Positions 56,377 through 64,000 of a stretch of DNA of 64,000 nt are shown piece after piece (position 1 is the stretch's first letter; each line of letters begins with the position of its first letter). A model generated the notes under the pieces. The model had not been told where the DNA came from and ran no database searches. It saw only the letters and a list, made by a program, of their open reading frames with translations. Position numbers and translations under genes: made by a program. The stretch is from an uncultured Clostridia bacterium (GTDB lineage Bacteria > Bacillota > Clostridia > Peptostreptococcales > Anaerovoracaceae). The stretch covers positions 1 to 64,000 of the forward strand of contig CAMYVY010000010.1 of NCBI GenBank assembly GCA_947302715.1, written 5' to 3'.

Positions 56377-56410
56377 TCCATATTAGAAGCGCGATTAAAT
56401 AAAACTACTA

Positions 56411-56446
56411 AAGCGACCTCGCCTAAAATTCGGGGTCGCTTTTTCT
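56411..56446 (+). terminator. Terminator after the YfcC-type transporter
   Basis: AAGCGACCTCG pairs with CGGGGTCGCTT, followed by TTTTC. Confidence 0.85.
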
Positions 56447-56535
56447 TGTAATGACTAATGCAAAGGAGGCTTAAATATATAGGAAAAAGAGGTGCGCTTC
56501 AGATGACTTACATGCGAGGAAGTTTGCCATTCATC

Positions 56536-58338
56536 CTATTCTGAGGAAAGAATGGCAAGCTCCAGCCCGGCGCCCTCTATGGTGAAATTGACGGAGATTA
56601 CGCCTCCGGAGTCTTTAGCATCAAGAGTGGCTATGCTCGACTGAGGACCTATGTTTAGAAGTGATACGTATTTTGATACAGACTTAAATCCGGCATTATT
56701 CGTTGTGCCTTCGTTCTGTCCGGGGAAGCCGAGCGCTGAAAGATAATGAAAGAGATTGTTTTCTTCGTTCAAGGAGTATCTAATCATGGCGTATTTTCTC
56801 GAAGGAACCTTAAGGTTTACGGTTAGATCCAGTCTGTCCCTAAAATCTTCAATCAAATCCGCGGTCTCGTATACGGATGACGACATCATGCACAGTTTGT
56901 CGATTCTGGCATCATGATTAAATCCAAGGACATAATAGCAAGTCGGAAAGGAGTCGGATTCCTTTCTAACCACCATGTGGTTATCTCCCCGTGAAATGAT
57001 ATCTCCGCCTCTTGCAAGAGAGAGAAAGAGATACGAGTAGTAGATTGGCTTCCTAACCCCATTGGAGAACAGCAGCGCATTACAACCTTTCAAAAATGGG
57101 AAGCTATCACCTTGGTCTCTAAGTGGAACTCTGAGACTGTCCTCACCGAAGGGCCCCTGGACAACTGAAAGGGCACCGGCTATAGTATCCCAACCATAAA
57201 TAGGAGTATCTGATGGGAGCGGATAGCTGGTGTTTATTGTTTCGGCTGAAAGAAGCTCCAAGATACTGCCGAGTGAATCGCCGAGAAACTGTCTGTCCTC
57301 TTTGCTGACAAAGGTCATTATCTTCGAAGGAAGTTTACCGATTGGCTCCGCCTGTGCGCTAACGTAGATGTCTCTTTCTTCGCGAGTGACCAAGCCCGCG
57401 GCAGCCTCTGAATTGATGCCATACATCAGGCTTTTAGTGAGATTTATGGACTTTGACAGAGGATAGTCTTCCATTACTTCCTGATTGTGAGGGCTTATAA
57501 CCTTGGTTATGTTTAATTCTCTGTGCTTTTCCGGACTGTGCCCATACCACTGCTCGAAGAATTTTCTGTAATATGCTGTGGTAGAGAATCCAACGTTTTT
57601 TGCGATTTGGCTAATCTTTTTATTCGATCCAAGCAACTCGATTTCCGAACGCTCCACGCGAACAAAAGACAGGAAGTCCCTGAAACTCATTCCCGTATAA
57701 TCCTTAATCAGGTGAGAAAGATAGTAGATGGAGAGATGTTCCTCCTTCGAAATATCTTCCAATGTAACCTTGCTTTGGTAGTTGTCGTAAAGAAAGCCGA
57801 TGATTCTGGAAAGGCGCTCCAGTATTATTGGATTCTCTTCGCTGAGAGATATAACCATCTTCTCATCGATAGTGAATAAATTGAAATACGTATAGAGATA
57901 CCTAATAAGGTCGATAGTTTCGTAGATACATTGATTCTTGTAATTGAGACTGCGCACCTGGTAGTGGAGGATGATGCTAAGTAACATGCGTCTGAGCTCA
58001 TCGAGCCTCGGTCTTTCGCCCTTGTTGGAATATGTTCGGTAGAAGCTTTTTCCGAGCGTCGGAAAATACTTGGTGAAAAAGGAATTGCTAATCTGTATGA
58101 TGGCAACCAAATTGTCCCGATCTTCCGAGGAAAGGGAATGAATCTCGTTGCCGTTATTAACAAAGATGTCGCCGGATTTAAGAGTATAGTTACAGTATCC
58201 GCTTGTGAGTGCAATCTCTCCTTCCATAACATAGACGAGTTCGATGTCAGTATGATAGTGGAGAGGGACGTTCTTAACCGTCGCCATCCTTATGACGATA
58301 GGGAAATCGTCGGAATAGGTTATCTTTTTCTGTAACAT
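56536..58338 (-). CDS. AraC-family regulator with a GH39-like C-terminal domain
   Basis: 600 aa. An N-terminal cupin (about 20-80, VPLHYHTDIELVYVMEGE) is followed by a double AraC helix-turn-helix (about 175-280: SIYYLSHLIKDYTGMSFRDFLSF and ISQIAKNVGFSTTAYYRKFFEQWYGHSP). The remaining ~300 residues look like a degenerate glycoside hydrolase 39-type or xylosidase-like barrel plus beta domain, a fusion known in Firmicutes AraC proteins. I see no convincing catalytic acid pair. I start at 58338 (MLQKKITYSD); no start has a clear ribosome binding site. It is divergent from the glycyl radical enzyme gene and likely controls it. Confidence 0.83.
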   Translation of the reverse strand: MLQKKITYSDDFPIVIRMATVKNVPLHYHTDIELVYVMEGEIALTSGYCNYTLKSGDIFVNNGNEIHSLSSEDRDNLVAIIQISNSFFTKYFPTLGKSFYRTYSNKGERPRLDELRRMLLSIILHYQVRSLNYKNQCIYETIDLIRYLYTYFNLFTIDEKMVISLSEENPIILERLSRIIGFLYDNYQSKVTLEDISKEEHLSIYYLSHLIKDYTGMSFRDFLSFVRVERSEIELLGSNKKISQIAKNVGFSTTAYYRKFFEQWYGHSPEKHRELNITKVISPHNQEVMEDYPLSKSINLTKSLMYGINSEAAAGLVTREERDIYVSAQAEPIGKLPSKIMTFVSKEDRQFLGDSLGSILELLSAETINTSYPLPSDTPIYGWDTIAGALSVVQGPFGEDSLRVPLRDQGDSFPFLKGCNALLFSNGVRKPIYYSYLFLSLARGGDIISRGDNHMVVRKESDSFPTCYYVLGFNHDARIDKLCMMSSSVYETADLIEDFRDRLDLTVNLKVPSRKYAMIRYSLNEENNLFHYLSALGFPGQNEGTTNNAGFKSVSKYVSLLNIGPQSSIATLDAKDSGGVISVNFTIEGAGLELAILSSE

Positions 58339-58466
58339 ACATATACAATAACATGAAAAGCATTGAATTTCCATAGTTTACTGAAATTTTTTAGCAAAAA
58401 AATTCGAATTGAGAGCAAATTAATTATTGTTTCAATATCCGCTAAAAACTATACTTAAGGTAGAGT

Positions 58467-58483
58467 TTTACGGAGTTTACGGA
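58467..58483. promoter_or_regulatory. TTTACGGA direct repeat in the AraC/GRE intergenic region
   Basis: TTTACGGA at 58467 and 58476, spaced 9 bases. A short direct repeat in a divergent spacer could be an AraC site, but AraC half-sites are usually about 21 bases apart. Low confidence. Confidence 0.3.
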
Positions 58484-58562
58484 CATTGTGAAAGCTCTAA
58501 GGCAAAAATAGCCCAATATTTAGATAAAAAGTCTTTTGAATAGAAATAGAAGGAGATCAGAT

Positions 58563-60947
58563 ATGCTTACACCGAGAATAGAAAGAATGAAGGAAAAATG
58601 CCTGACCACCAGACCGAGCATTACAGCTGAGAGACTGGTTCTTGCTACAGAGGCATACCAGAAATTTGCAGGCGAGGCAGTTCCAATTTTCCGCGCCAAG
58701 GTAACCAACTATGTCATGGAGAACATGAGCACCATGATCTTTGATGATGAACTCATCGTTGGTTCCGCAACAAACGCATACAAGGGCGCTTGCCTCTTCC
58801 CAGAATTCCAGTCTAGCACCAAGTTCTACATTCCGGACATCGACGAATTCCCGACGAGAACCAAGGACCCATACAACATCACTCCGGAAGACAGAGAGAA
58901 GATTTTGGAGACCCTTCCGTATTGGGAAGGAAAGGCCATGCAGGATATAGCAAAGGCAGCACTGCCGAAGCATACGGTTGAATGCATGGATGACGACATC
59001 ATCACAATCGGTCTGACAAACGGTGTATCCGGAGAAACTCTTTGCGACCACGAGAAACTTCTCACTGTTGGTCTAAAGGGATATATGGAAGAGTGCCAGG
59101 CGAACATCGATGCCATGATGCCATCATGCCAGCTTGACGAAGAGAAGAAGAACTTTTGGCAGGCATGCATCATCCAGAGCCAGGGACTTATCACCTATGC
59201 ACATCGCATGGCAGAGGAAGCCGAACGTCAGGCATCTGTATGCTCCGACGAAAAGAGAAAGGCTGAGCTCCTTCAGATTGCAGAGAACTGCCGCGTAGTT
59301 CCTGAAAATCCGCCGCAGACATTCCAGCAGGCTCTCCAGATGGTATGGTTTGCTCACGTATACTTCCACATCGAAGTATGTACGACAGCTAACGGCTTTG
59401 GTCGTTTTGATCAGTATATGTATCCATTCTACAAGAAGGATGTAATCGACGAAAAGAATATAACAGAGGAAGAAGCTCTCGAAATGCTCGAATGTTTCTA
59501 CCTGAAGGCATGCGAAGTATTCGAAGTTAGAGACCGCTGGTATGCGACATCCTTTGCAGGATATCCAATGTGGGAAATCCTCGTCGTAGGTGGCCAAACA
59601 CCGGACGGCAAGGACGCAACCAACGAACTCTCCTACGTATGCCTCGAGGCTGCAAATCAGCTAAAGACAACTCAGCCGGTTATGGCAGTCCGTGTCTTTG
59701 ATGGAACACCGGAAGCTCTGATCAGAAAGGGCTGCGAAATGATCCAGGACGGACAGGCGAACCCGGGATTCTTTAACGACAACGCTGCCATCAAGATGGC
59801 TCTCGGAAAGGGCTGCTCGATAGAAGAAGCCAGAGACTGGACCATCGTAGGATGCATCCAGCCGGGTCCTGGTGGTGGAGCAACCGACGGCTCTCCTGAT
59901 GCCGGCTACGTCAACATGGCCAAGATGATTAACTTCGTTCTCCATAACGGAGTCGATCCTGATACAGGAAAGCTCATGGGACTTCAGACAGGAGATCCGA
60001 GGGACTTCAAGAGCATCGAGGATGTCAAGGAAGCAGTTAAGAAACAGATCCTTCACTTCTATAGAATGATCTGTGACGGATACAATGTAATGCAGAGCAT
60101 GCACATGACCAGATTCCCGGTAATATTCGCGGGCATGGTAACCAAGGGTTGCGTAGAGAGCGGCCGTTCCGTTCAGCACGGCGGAGCCAAGTATACTACA
60201 GCAGGTCTCTACATCACAGGTGCTGCAAACCTTGCAGACTCCATCGCAGCAATCGAGAAGTGCGTATTCGAGGACAAAGATATCACGATGGACGAACTCA
60301 TCAGTGCACTCGACAAGAACTTCGAAGGTGAAGAGAGAATGCGTCAGCTTCTCCTTAACAAGCCTGCCAAGTTCGGAAATGACGATGAGCATGTCGATGG
60401 AATCTATCGCGAGATGATGCAGTTCATTGCAGAGAACGTACAGGAATGGCCGGACGCAAGAGGCGGAAAGTATTCCTTCAACGTACATTCACAGACGGTA
60501 AACGTATCTCACGGCTTGGTAACCGGAGCTACACCTGACGGAAGACTGAAGGGTGAACCGCTCTGTGACAACGCATCGCCGATGATGGGACGTGATGTCA
60601 GTGGACCTACTGCGACGGTTAAGTCCGTAGCATCGATGGGTCAGGAGAACTTCCACGATGGAGCACTCTTTAACCTTCGTTTCGATCCTAAGGGAGTCGA
60701 AGGCGAGAAGGGTCTGGAGAGCATCGAGGGCGTCATCAAGACCTACTTCAAGCACGGTGGTGAGCATATCCAGATCAACGTAGTTGACGACAAGACTCTG
60801 AAGGCTGCACAAAAGAATCCTGAGAAATATCGCGGACTCATGGTGCGTGTTGCCGGTTACATGGCTTACTTCACAGAGCTTGATAAATCCGCTCAGGACA
60901 CAATCATCTACAGAACAACGCATTTCAGCAATGCTGCTGAAGCATAA
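58563..60947 (+). CDS. Glycyl radical enzyme of unassigned substrate
   Basis: 794 aa of the PFL/dehydratase family, anaerobic. I start at ATG 58563 (AAGGAGAT upstream); the track's 58536 precedes that site. The C-terminal glycyl radical is Gly765 in RVAGYMAYF, 30 residues from the end. The thiyl Cys is C431 in VGCIQPGPGGG. The eliminating GREs I know have C-x-E two residues on, and PFL has CC; here the position is Gln433. The activase follows 130 bases on. I therefore do not name the reaction. Context (YfcC transporter, M20 amidohydrolase) suggests an amide or amino-acid-derived substrate. Confidence 0.85.
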   Translation: MLTPRIERMKEKCLTTRPSITAERLVLATEAYQKFAGEAVPIFRAKVTNYVMENMSTMIFDDELIVGSATNAYKGACLFPEFQSSTKFYIPDIDEFPTRTKDPYNITPEDREKILETLPYWEGKAMQDIAKAALPKHTVECMDDDIITIGLTNGVSGETLCDHEKLLTVGLKGYMEECQANIDAMMPSCQLDEEKKNFWQACIIQSQGLITYAHRMAEEAERQASVCSDEKRKAELLQIAENCRVVPENPPQTFQQALQMVWFAHVYFHIEVCTTANGFGRFDQYMYPFYKKDVIDEKNITEEEALEMLECFYLKACEVFEVRDRWYATSFAGYPMWEILVVGGQTPDGKDATNELSYVCLEAANQLKTTQPVMAVRVFDGTPEALIRKGCEMIQDGQANPGFFNDNAAIKMALGKGCSIEEARDWTIVGCIQPGPGGGATDGSPDAGYVNMAKMINFVLHNGVDPDTGKLMGLQTGDPRDFKSIEDVKEAVKKQILHFYRMICDGYNVMQSMHMTRFPVIFAGMVTKGCVESGRSVQHGGAKYTTAGLYITGAANLADSIAAIEKCVFEDKDITMDELISALDKNFEGEERMRQLLLNKPAKFGNDDEHVDGIYREMMQFIAENVQEWPDARGGKYSFNVHSQTVNVSHGLVTGATPDGRLKGEPLCDNASPMMGRDVSGPTATVKSVASMGQENFHDGALFNLRFDPKGVEGEKGLESIEGVIKTYFKHGGEHIQINVVDDKTLKAAQKNPEKYRGLMVRVAGYMAYFTELDKSAQDTIIYRTTHFSNAAEA

Positions 60948-60972
60948 ACAAATGCCATAGAAAAAGCATGAT

Positions 60973-61004
60973 AGCCCGACCGGAAAAATCTCTTCGGTCG
61001 GGCT
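60973..61004 (+). terminator. Hairpin after the GRE gene
   Basis: AGCCCGACCG pairs with CGGTCGGGCT, with only a weak T-run (GTATTC). It may be a partial terminator that lets some transcripts continue to the activase. Confidence 0.65.
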
Positions 61005-61076
61005 GTATTCTAAGTAGAAAAAATACCGAAGGCAAAGTATAATTTTATTAAGTCTTATTAATAACGAGGTGGGTTG

Positions 61077-62093
61077 ATGACAGAAAGAATGACAGCACTG
61101 GTAGGAGGAATACAGAAGTTCTCTACGGAAGACGGTCCGGGAATCAGGACGACGGTCTTCTTGAAGGGCTGCCCGCTTAACTGTGCATGGTGCCACAACC
61201 CGGAACTCATTAGCTTTGAACAGGAATTGATTCAAATGCCGAACAACTGCATCAAGTGTGGCTACTGTATTTCCGTATGCCCACAGGATGCAATTTTTTT
61301 TGAGGAAGTAGAGGACGACAGCAAAGCCGACAGCGAGGATGCTGCTAAGAATGAAGAAACAGTAGACAAGAGAAAAGAAGGCGCAGAGAAAAAAGTACGA
61401 ATAGCTATAGACAGAGACAAATGCGACAGATGCTTTAAATGCGTCGATGGCTGCACTGCAAATGCTTTGAGGAGAGTGGCCAAAGAAATGACCCCGGAGG
61501 AGGTCATGAAGAAGGTCGCCCAGGACAAGGACTTTTATCTCAATACCGAGGGCGGTATGACTATAAGCGGCGGCGAAATGCTGGCGCAGCCGGGCTTTGC
61601 CGAAAAACTGATCGAACTTGCCGCAGGAGAAGGCATAAACGTATGCCTCGATACATCGGGCTATGGCGATGGTGCGACGCTTAAGCGCCTGGCCTCGCAC
61701 GACAATGTTACGGACATACTCTATGACATGAAGGCGCTGGATCCGGAGCTTCACGAGGAATATACGGGAGTCGCTAACGATTTGATTCTGGAGAATCTGA
61801 GGATGCTTGCGGCGGATCCTGTAACCGCGCCAAAGATACTCATGAGGATGCCGCTGATTCATGGAGTTAACGATGATGAGGATTTGATCCGCCGAACAGC
61901 CGAGCTATACAAGGAACTCGGAATCAAGAGAGTGACGCTTCTCGCCTATCATATTTTGGGAGTGTCCAAGAAGAGACATATCGGCGGAACGCCACTGGAA
62001 TTCAAACCACCGTCGGATGAACAGCTAGATGAAATCAAGGAAACGATGGAGAGAATCTCCGGAGCAAAGGTAGAGATTTTAGGACGCGTATAG
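61077..62093 (+). CDS. Glycyl radical enzyme activase (radical SAM)
   Basis: 338 aa. The radical-SAM motif is KGCPLNCAWCHNPE (CxxxCxxC). Two auxiliary [4Fe-4S] sites follow as NCIKCGYCISVCP and KCDRCFKCVDGC, with SAM-binding TISGGEML. This two-cluster insert is typical of activases for dehydratase-type GREs rather than PFL. The ferredoxin-like insert carries a Lys/Glu/Asp-rich low-complexity stretch (SKADSEDAAKNEETVDKRKEG). ATG 61077 is preceded by GAGGTGG; the track's 61074 is a TTG. It should install the Gly radical on the upstream enzyme. Confidence 0.93.
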   Translation: MTERMTALVGGIQKFSTEDGPGIRTTVFLKGCPLNCAWCHNPELISFEQELIQMPNNCIKCGYCISVCPQDAIFFEEVEDDSKADSEDAAKNEETVDKRKEGAEKKVRIAIDRDKCDRCFKCVDGCTANALRRVAKEMTPEEVMKKVAQDKDFYLNTEGGMTISGGEMLAQPGFAEKLIELAAGEGINVCLDTSGYGDGATLKRLASHDNVTDILYDMKALDPELHEEYTGVANDLILENLRMLAADPVTAPKILMRMPLIHGVNDDEDLIRRTAELYKELGIKRVTLLAYHILGVSKKRHIGGTPLEFKPPSDEQLDEIKETMERISGAKVEILGRV

Positions 62094-62112
62094 AGAAAAG
62101 GAGGACTGCTTT

Positions 62113-63288
62113 ATGAGAGAAATCGCTGTAAGAGTTGACGAGCTAAGAGAAGAGATTCAGGCAATCGCCCACGAGATTCACGAGAACCCCGAACTCGGAA
62201 ACGAGGAGTTTCACTCGGTTGAACTCTTAACGAATCTAATGAAGAAGCACGGCTTCAGTGTAGAGCAAGGGCAGTGCGACATGCCGACGGCTTTCATCGC
62301 GAGCTATAAGGGATCAAAGCCCGGACCTGTAATCGGATACCTTGCGGAGTACGATGCTCTCCGTGGAATGGGTCACGCCTGCGGTCACAATATGATCGGA
62401 ACTCTCGCTTGCTGCTGCGCAATCGCGATCAAGGAAGCTATCGATGAATATGGCGGAGAGGTCAGAGTTATCGGCGCTCCTGCAGAGGAAACGATGGGCG
62501 GAAAATGCGCGATGGCGGAAGCCGGTTACTATGATGACCTGGCGGTTGCAATCATGGGACATCCAGCAGGAATCCACGCAAGAAGCAGCAATATGATGGC
62601 TATAGATTCACAGAAGTTCGAATTCTTCGGCAAGGCTTCGCATGCAGCAGCCAGTCCGGAACTCGGAATAAACGCGCTCAATGCGGTGCTCCTGACATTC
62701 AGAAACATAGATGCTCTTCGTCAGCACACGGTACAGACAGCCAGAGTCCACGGAATCATCAGAGATGGTGGTCAGGCAGCGAACATCGTTCCGGAATACG
62801 CGAGCTGCGAGTTCTATATTCGCGCGGAGGACTCCAAATACTGTTTGGAATTCAGCGAGAGAGTAAAGAACTGCGCCAGAGCTGCCGCACTTGCAACGGG
62901 AGCCGATCTCAAGATTACGAACTTCGAAGGCTTCTACGACAACCTGGCCACAAACGAAGTTCTTTCCGAGCGTTGCGTCAAGCACACTCATGACTTCGGT
63001 ATCACCGATGAACTTAAGAAGAGAGAAAACACCGGATCCTCGGATATCGGAAACGTCAGCTACAGATGCCCATGCGTTCATCAGTGGTTCGATGTTGTCG
63101 GAGATCCGAACGTACCGCTTCATACACCGGAGCTCTGCGCGGGTGCAGATTCGGAATACGGTTATGACAATATGTTCACCATCGCAAAGGCCTTTGTTGC
63201 AACAGGTGAAGATGTGCTGACCGATCCGGAATTCCTCGCAGAGATCAGAGCCGAATTCGACAAGCTCGACCGCGGAGTACGTAAATAG
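62113..63288 (+). CDS. M20-family amidohydrolase (AbgB/ACY1L2-like)
   Basis: 391 aa. Zinc-hydrolase motifs are intact: IGYLAEYDALRGMGHACGHNMIG and GAPAEETMGGK, then SHAAASPELGINALN in the lid/dimer domain. It resembles aminoacylases and p-aminobenzoyl-glutamate hydrolase subunits that cleave N-acyl amino acids or small peptides. AAAGGAGGACTG precedes the ATG, 19 bases after the activase stop, so the two are cotranscribed. It probably frees or trims the substrate of the glycyl radical enzyme. Confidence 0.9.
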   Translation: MREIAVRVDELREEIQAIAHEIHENPELGNEEFHSVELLTNLMKKHGFSVEQGQCDMPTAFIASYKGSKPGPVIGYLAEYDALRGMGHACGHNMIGTLACCCAIAIKEAIDEYGGEVRVIGAPAEETMGGKCAMAEAGYYDDLAVAIMGHPAGIHARSSNMMAIDSQKFEFFGKASHAAASPELGINALNAVLLTFRNIDALRQHTVQTARVHGIIRDGGQAANIVPEYASCEFYIRAEDSKYCLEFSERVKNCARAAALATGADLKITNFEGFYDNLATNEVLSERCVKHTHDFGITDELKKRENTGSSDIGNVSYRCPCVHQWFDVVGDPNVPLHTPELCAGADSEYGYDNMFTIAKAFVATGEDVLTDPEFLAEIRAEFDKLDRGVRK

Positions 63289-63339
63289 AATTTAATGCAA
63301 CATGCTGATAATCAAAACGCATACACGGAGGTGGTAGAC

Positions 63340-64000
63340 GTGAAATTAGTAGTAATAGGCGGAGTGACCGGAGGAGCATCGACGGCGGCAAGAGTCAGGA
63401 GACTCGATCCGAGCGCGGAGATAGTTTTATTCGAGAGAGGACGTGACGTTTCTTTTTCTAATTGCGCTCTTCCTTACAGACTCTCGGATATAGTCGAGAG
63501 TTCGGAGGACCTGATTTTGATGGACCCCGAAGACTTCAGACTTCGCCACAATATAGATGTTCATACCAAGAGTGAGGTTACGGAAATTGACAGAAAAGCA
63601 AAGACCGTAACAGTCAAAAATCTGAAGACCGGAAAAAGAAGAAAGGTCAAATACGACAAACTGATGCTTGCGCCCGGTGCCAATCCGATCCTTCCAAAGA
63701 GCATCAAAGGTATAGATTCGCCTAATGTCTTTACGGTCAGAAACGTAGAAGACATCGAGAAACTGAAGGCGCACATCGACTTTGAGGGGATAGAGAATGT
63801 CGCTGTTGTCGGCGGTGGATTCATCGGAATCGAAGTGGCGGAAAACATCAGAGAGAGTGGAAAGAACGTCAACTTGATAGAAGGTCTTCCGCAGATACTC
63901 GCGCCCTTTGATGAAGACATGGTCCAGATTCTGCAGAAAGAACTCATGGATAACGGCGTCAATCTTTATCTCGGAAGTACGGTAAAGGAAATCGGAAAGA
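63340..64000 (+). CDS. CoA-disulfide reductase / NADH oxidase-like flavoprotein, partial
   Basis: Starts at GTG 63340 with GGAGG 5-8 bases upstream and runs off the window; it is absent from the ORF track. The 220 residues seen show the FAD motif VVIGGVTGGASTAARVRR, the single redox Cys42 in FSNCALPY (as in CoA-disulfide reductases, SNCGLPY), LMLAPGANPILP and the NAD(P)H site VAVVGGGFIGIEVAENIRE. It lies 51 bases after the amidohydrolase and is probably in the same operon, perhaps protecting the oxygen-sensitive radical enzyme or recycling a thiol. Confidence 0.88.
   Translation, partial: MKLVVIGGVTGGASTAARVRRLDPSAEIVLFERGRDVSFSNCALPYRLSDIVESSEDLILMDPEDFRLRHNIDVHTKSEVTEIDRKAKTVTVKNLKTGKRRKVKYDKLMLAPGANPILPKSIKGIDSPNVFTVRNVEDIEKLKAHIDFEGIENVAVVGGGFIGIEVAENIRESGKNVNLIEGLPQILAPFDEDMVQILQKELMDNGVNLYLGSTVKEIGK

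Noticed and set aside
60489-61862. 457-aa minus-strand ORF
   Set aside because: It is antisense to the GRE and its activase, both of which have clear motifs. GC-skewed codons commonly open such frames.

Overview
The window looks like a chromosomal segment of a low-to-mid GC, Gram-positive anaerobe of the Bacillota (class Clostridia), probably host-associated. The pointers are LPXTG-anchored adhesins and pili with sortases, an oxygen-sensitive glycyl radical enzyme with its activase, and Firmicutes-type housekeeping genes (prfA, sua5, rpiB, upp, tyrS, greA, lysS). I cannot name the genus from sequence alone. No rRNA, tRNA or CRISPR array was recognised.

Layout. 1-330 holds a tandem array of a 92-bp repeat that recurs in reverse orientation at 29341-29580. 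662-3552 (minus) carries alr and purB. 3922-10474 is a six-gene plus-strand operon: a zinc-ribbon membrane protein, a 7TM kinase-like protein, a LytS/NarX-type histidine kinase, a NarL-type response regulator, a coiled-coil protein and signal peptidase I. 10961-17932 and 18529-27534 are two giant surface proteins (2323 and 3001 aa) that share an N-terminus (unusual signal peptide, His/Cys repeats, CHAP domain) and end in LPXTG anchors. One has a Cys-Gln thioester adhesin domain, the other a beta-helix stalk and many CnaB/SpaA domains. 27572-33565 is an accessory patch: an Rpn-type nuclease, a small membrane protein, a CWB2 wall protein, hicAB, relBE and an ATPase remnant, with nested inverted repeats. 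34210-38897 is a pilus locus (major pilin, class C sortase, second pilin, another sortase). 38940-39938 is a second zinc-ribbon protein.

40111-52253 is mostly housekeeping: prfA, sua5, rpiB, upp, tyrS, a fused acyl-CoA synthetase with a decayed second half, an ornithine/alanine-type racemase, greA and lysS. 52374-54030 is a HipBA-like module with an apparently leaderless promoter. 54991-64000 looks like a catabolic locus: YfcC-family transporter, divergent AraC regulator, glycyl radical enzyme with an unusual Cys-Ile-Gln active-site loop, its radical-SAM activase, an M20 amidohydrolase and a CoA-disulfide-reductase-like flavoprotein that runs off the window.

The most interesting signal is a shared regulatory cassette. 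The leaders of the 2323-aa adhesin and the major pilin carry the same short boxes at identical spacing (GTTAC, +22 GTTAC, +33 GCTAC, +83 an ATCATAC-TTTT-GTACGAT dyad, +122 TAAAC). The 3001-aa adhesin leader keeps the dyad's left half and the -10-like element at the same offset. Downstream, each leader has a G-rich loop hairpin followed by a terminator-like hairpin before the start codon. I infer a coordinated surface-display regulon, possibly run by the adjacent sensor/response-regulator operon, with transcription attenuation as a second layer.
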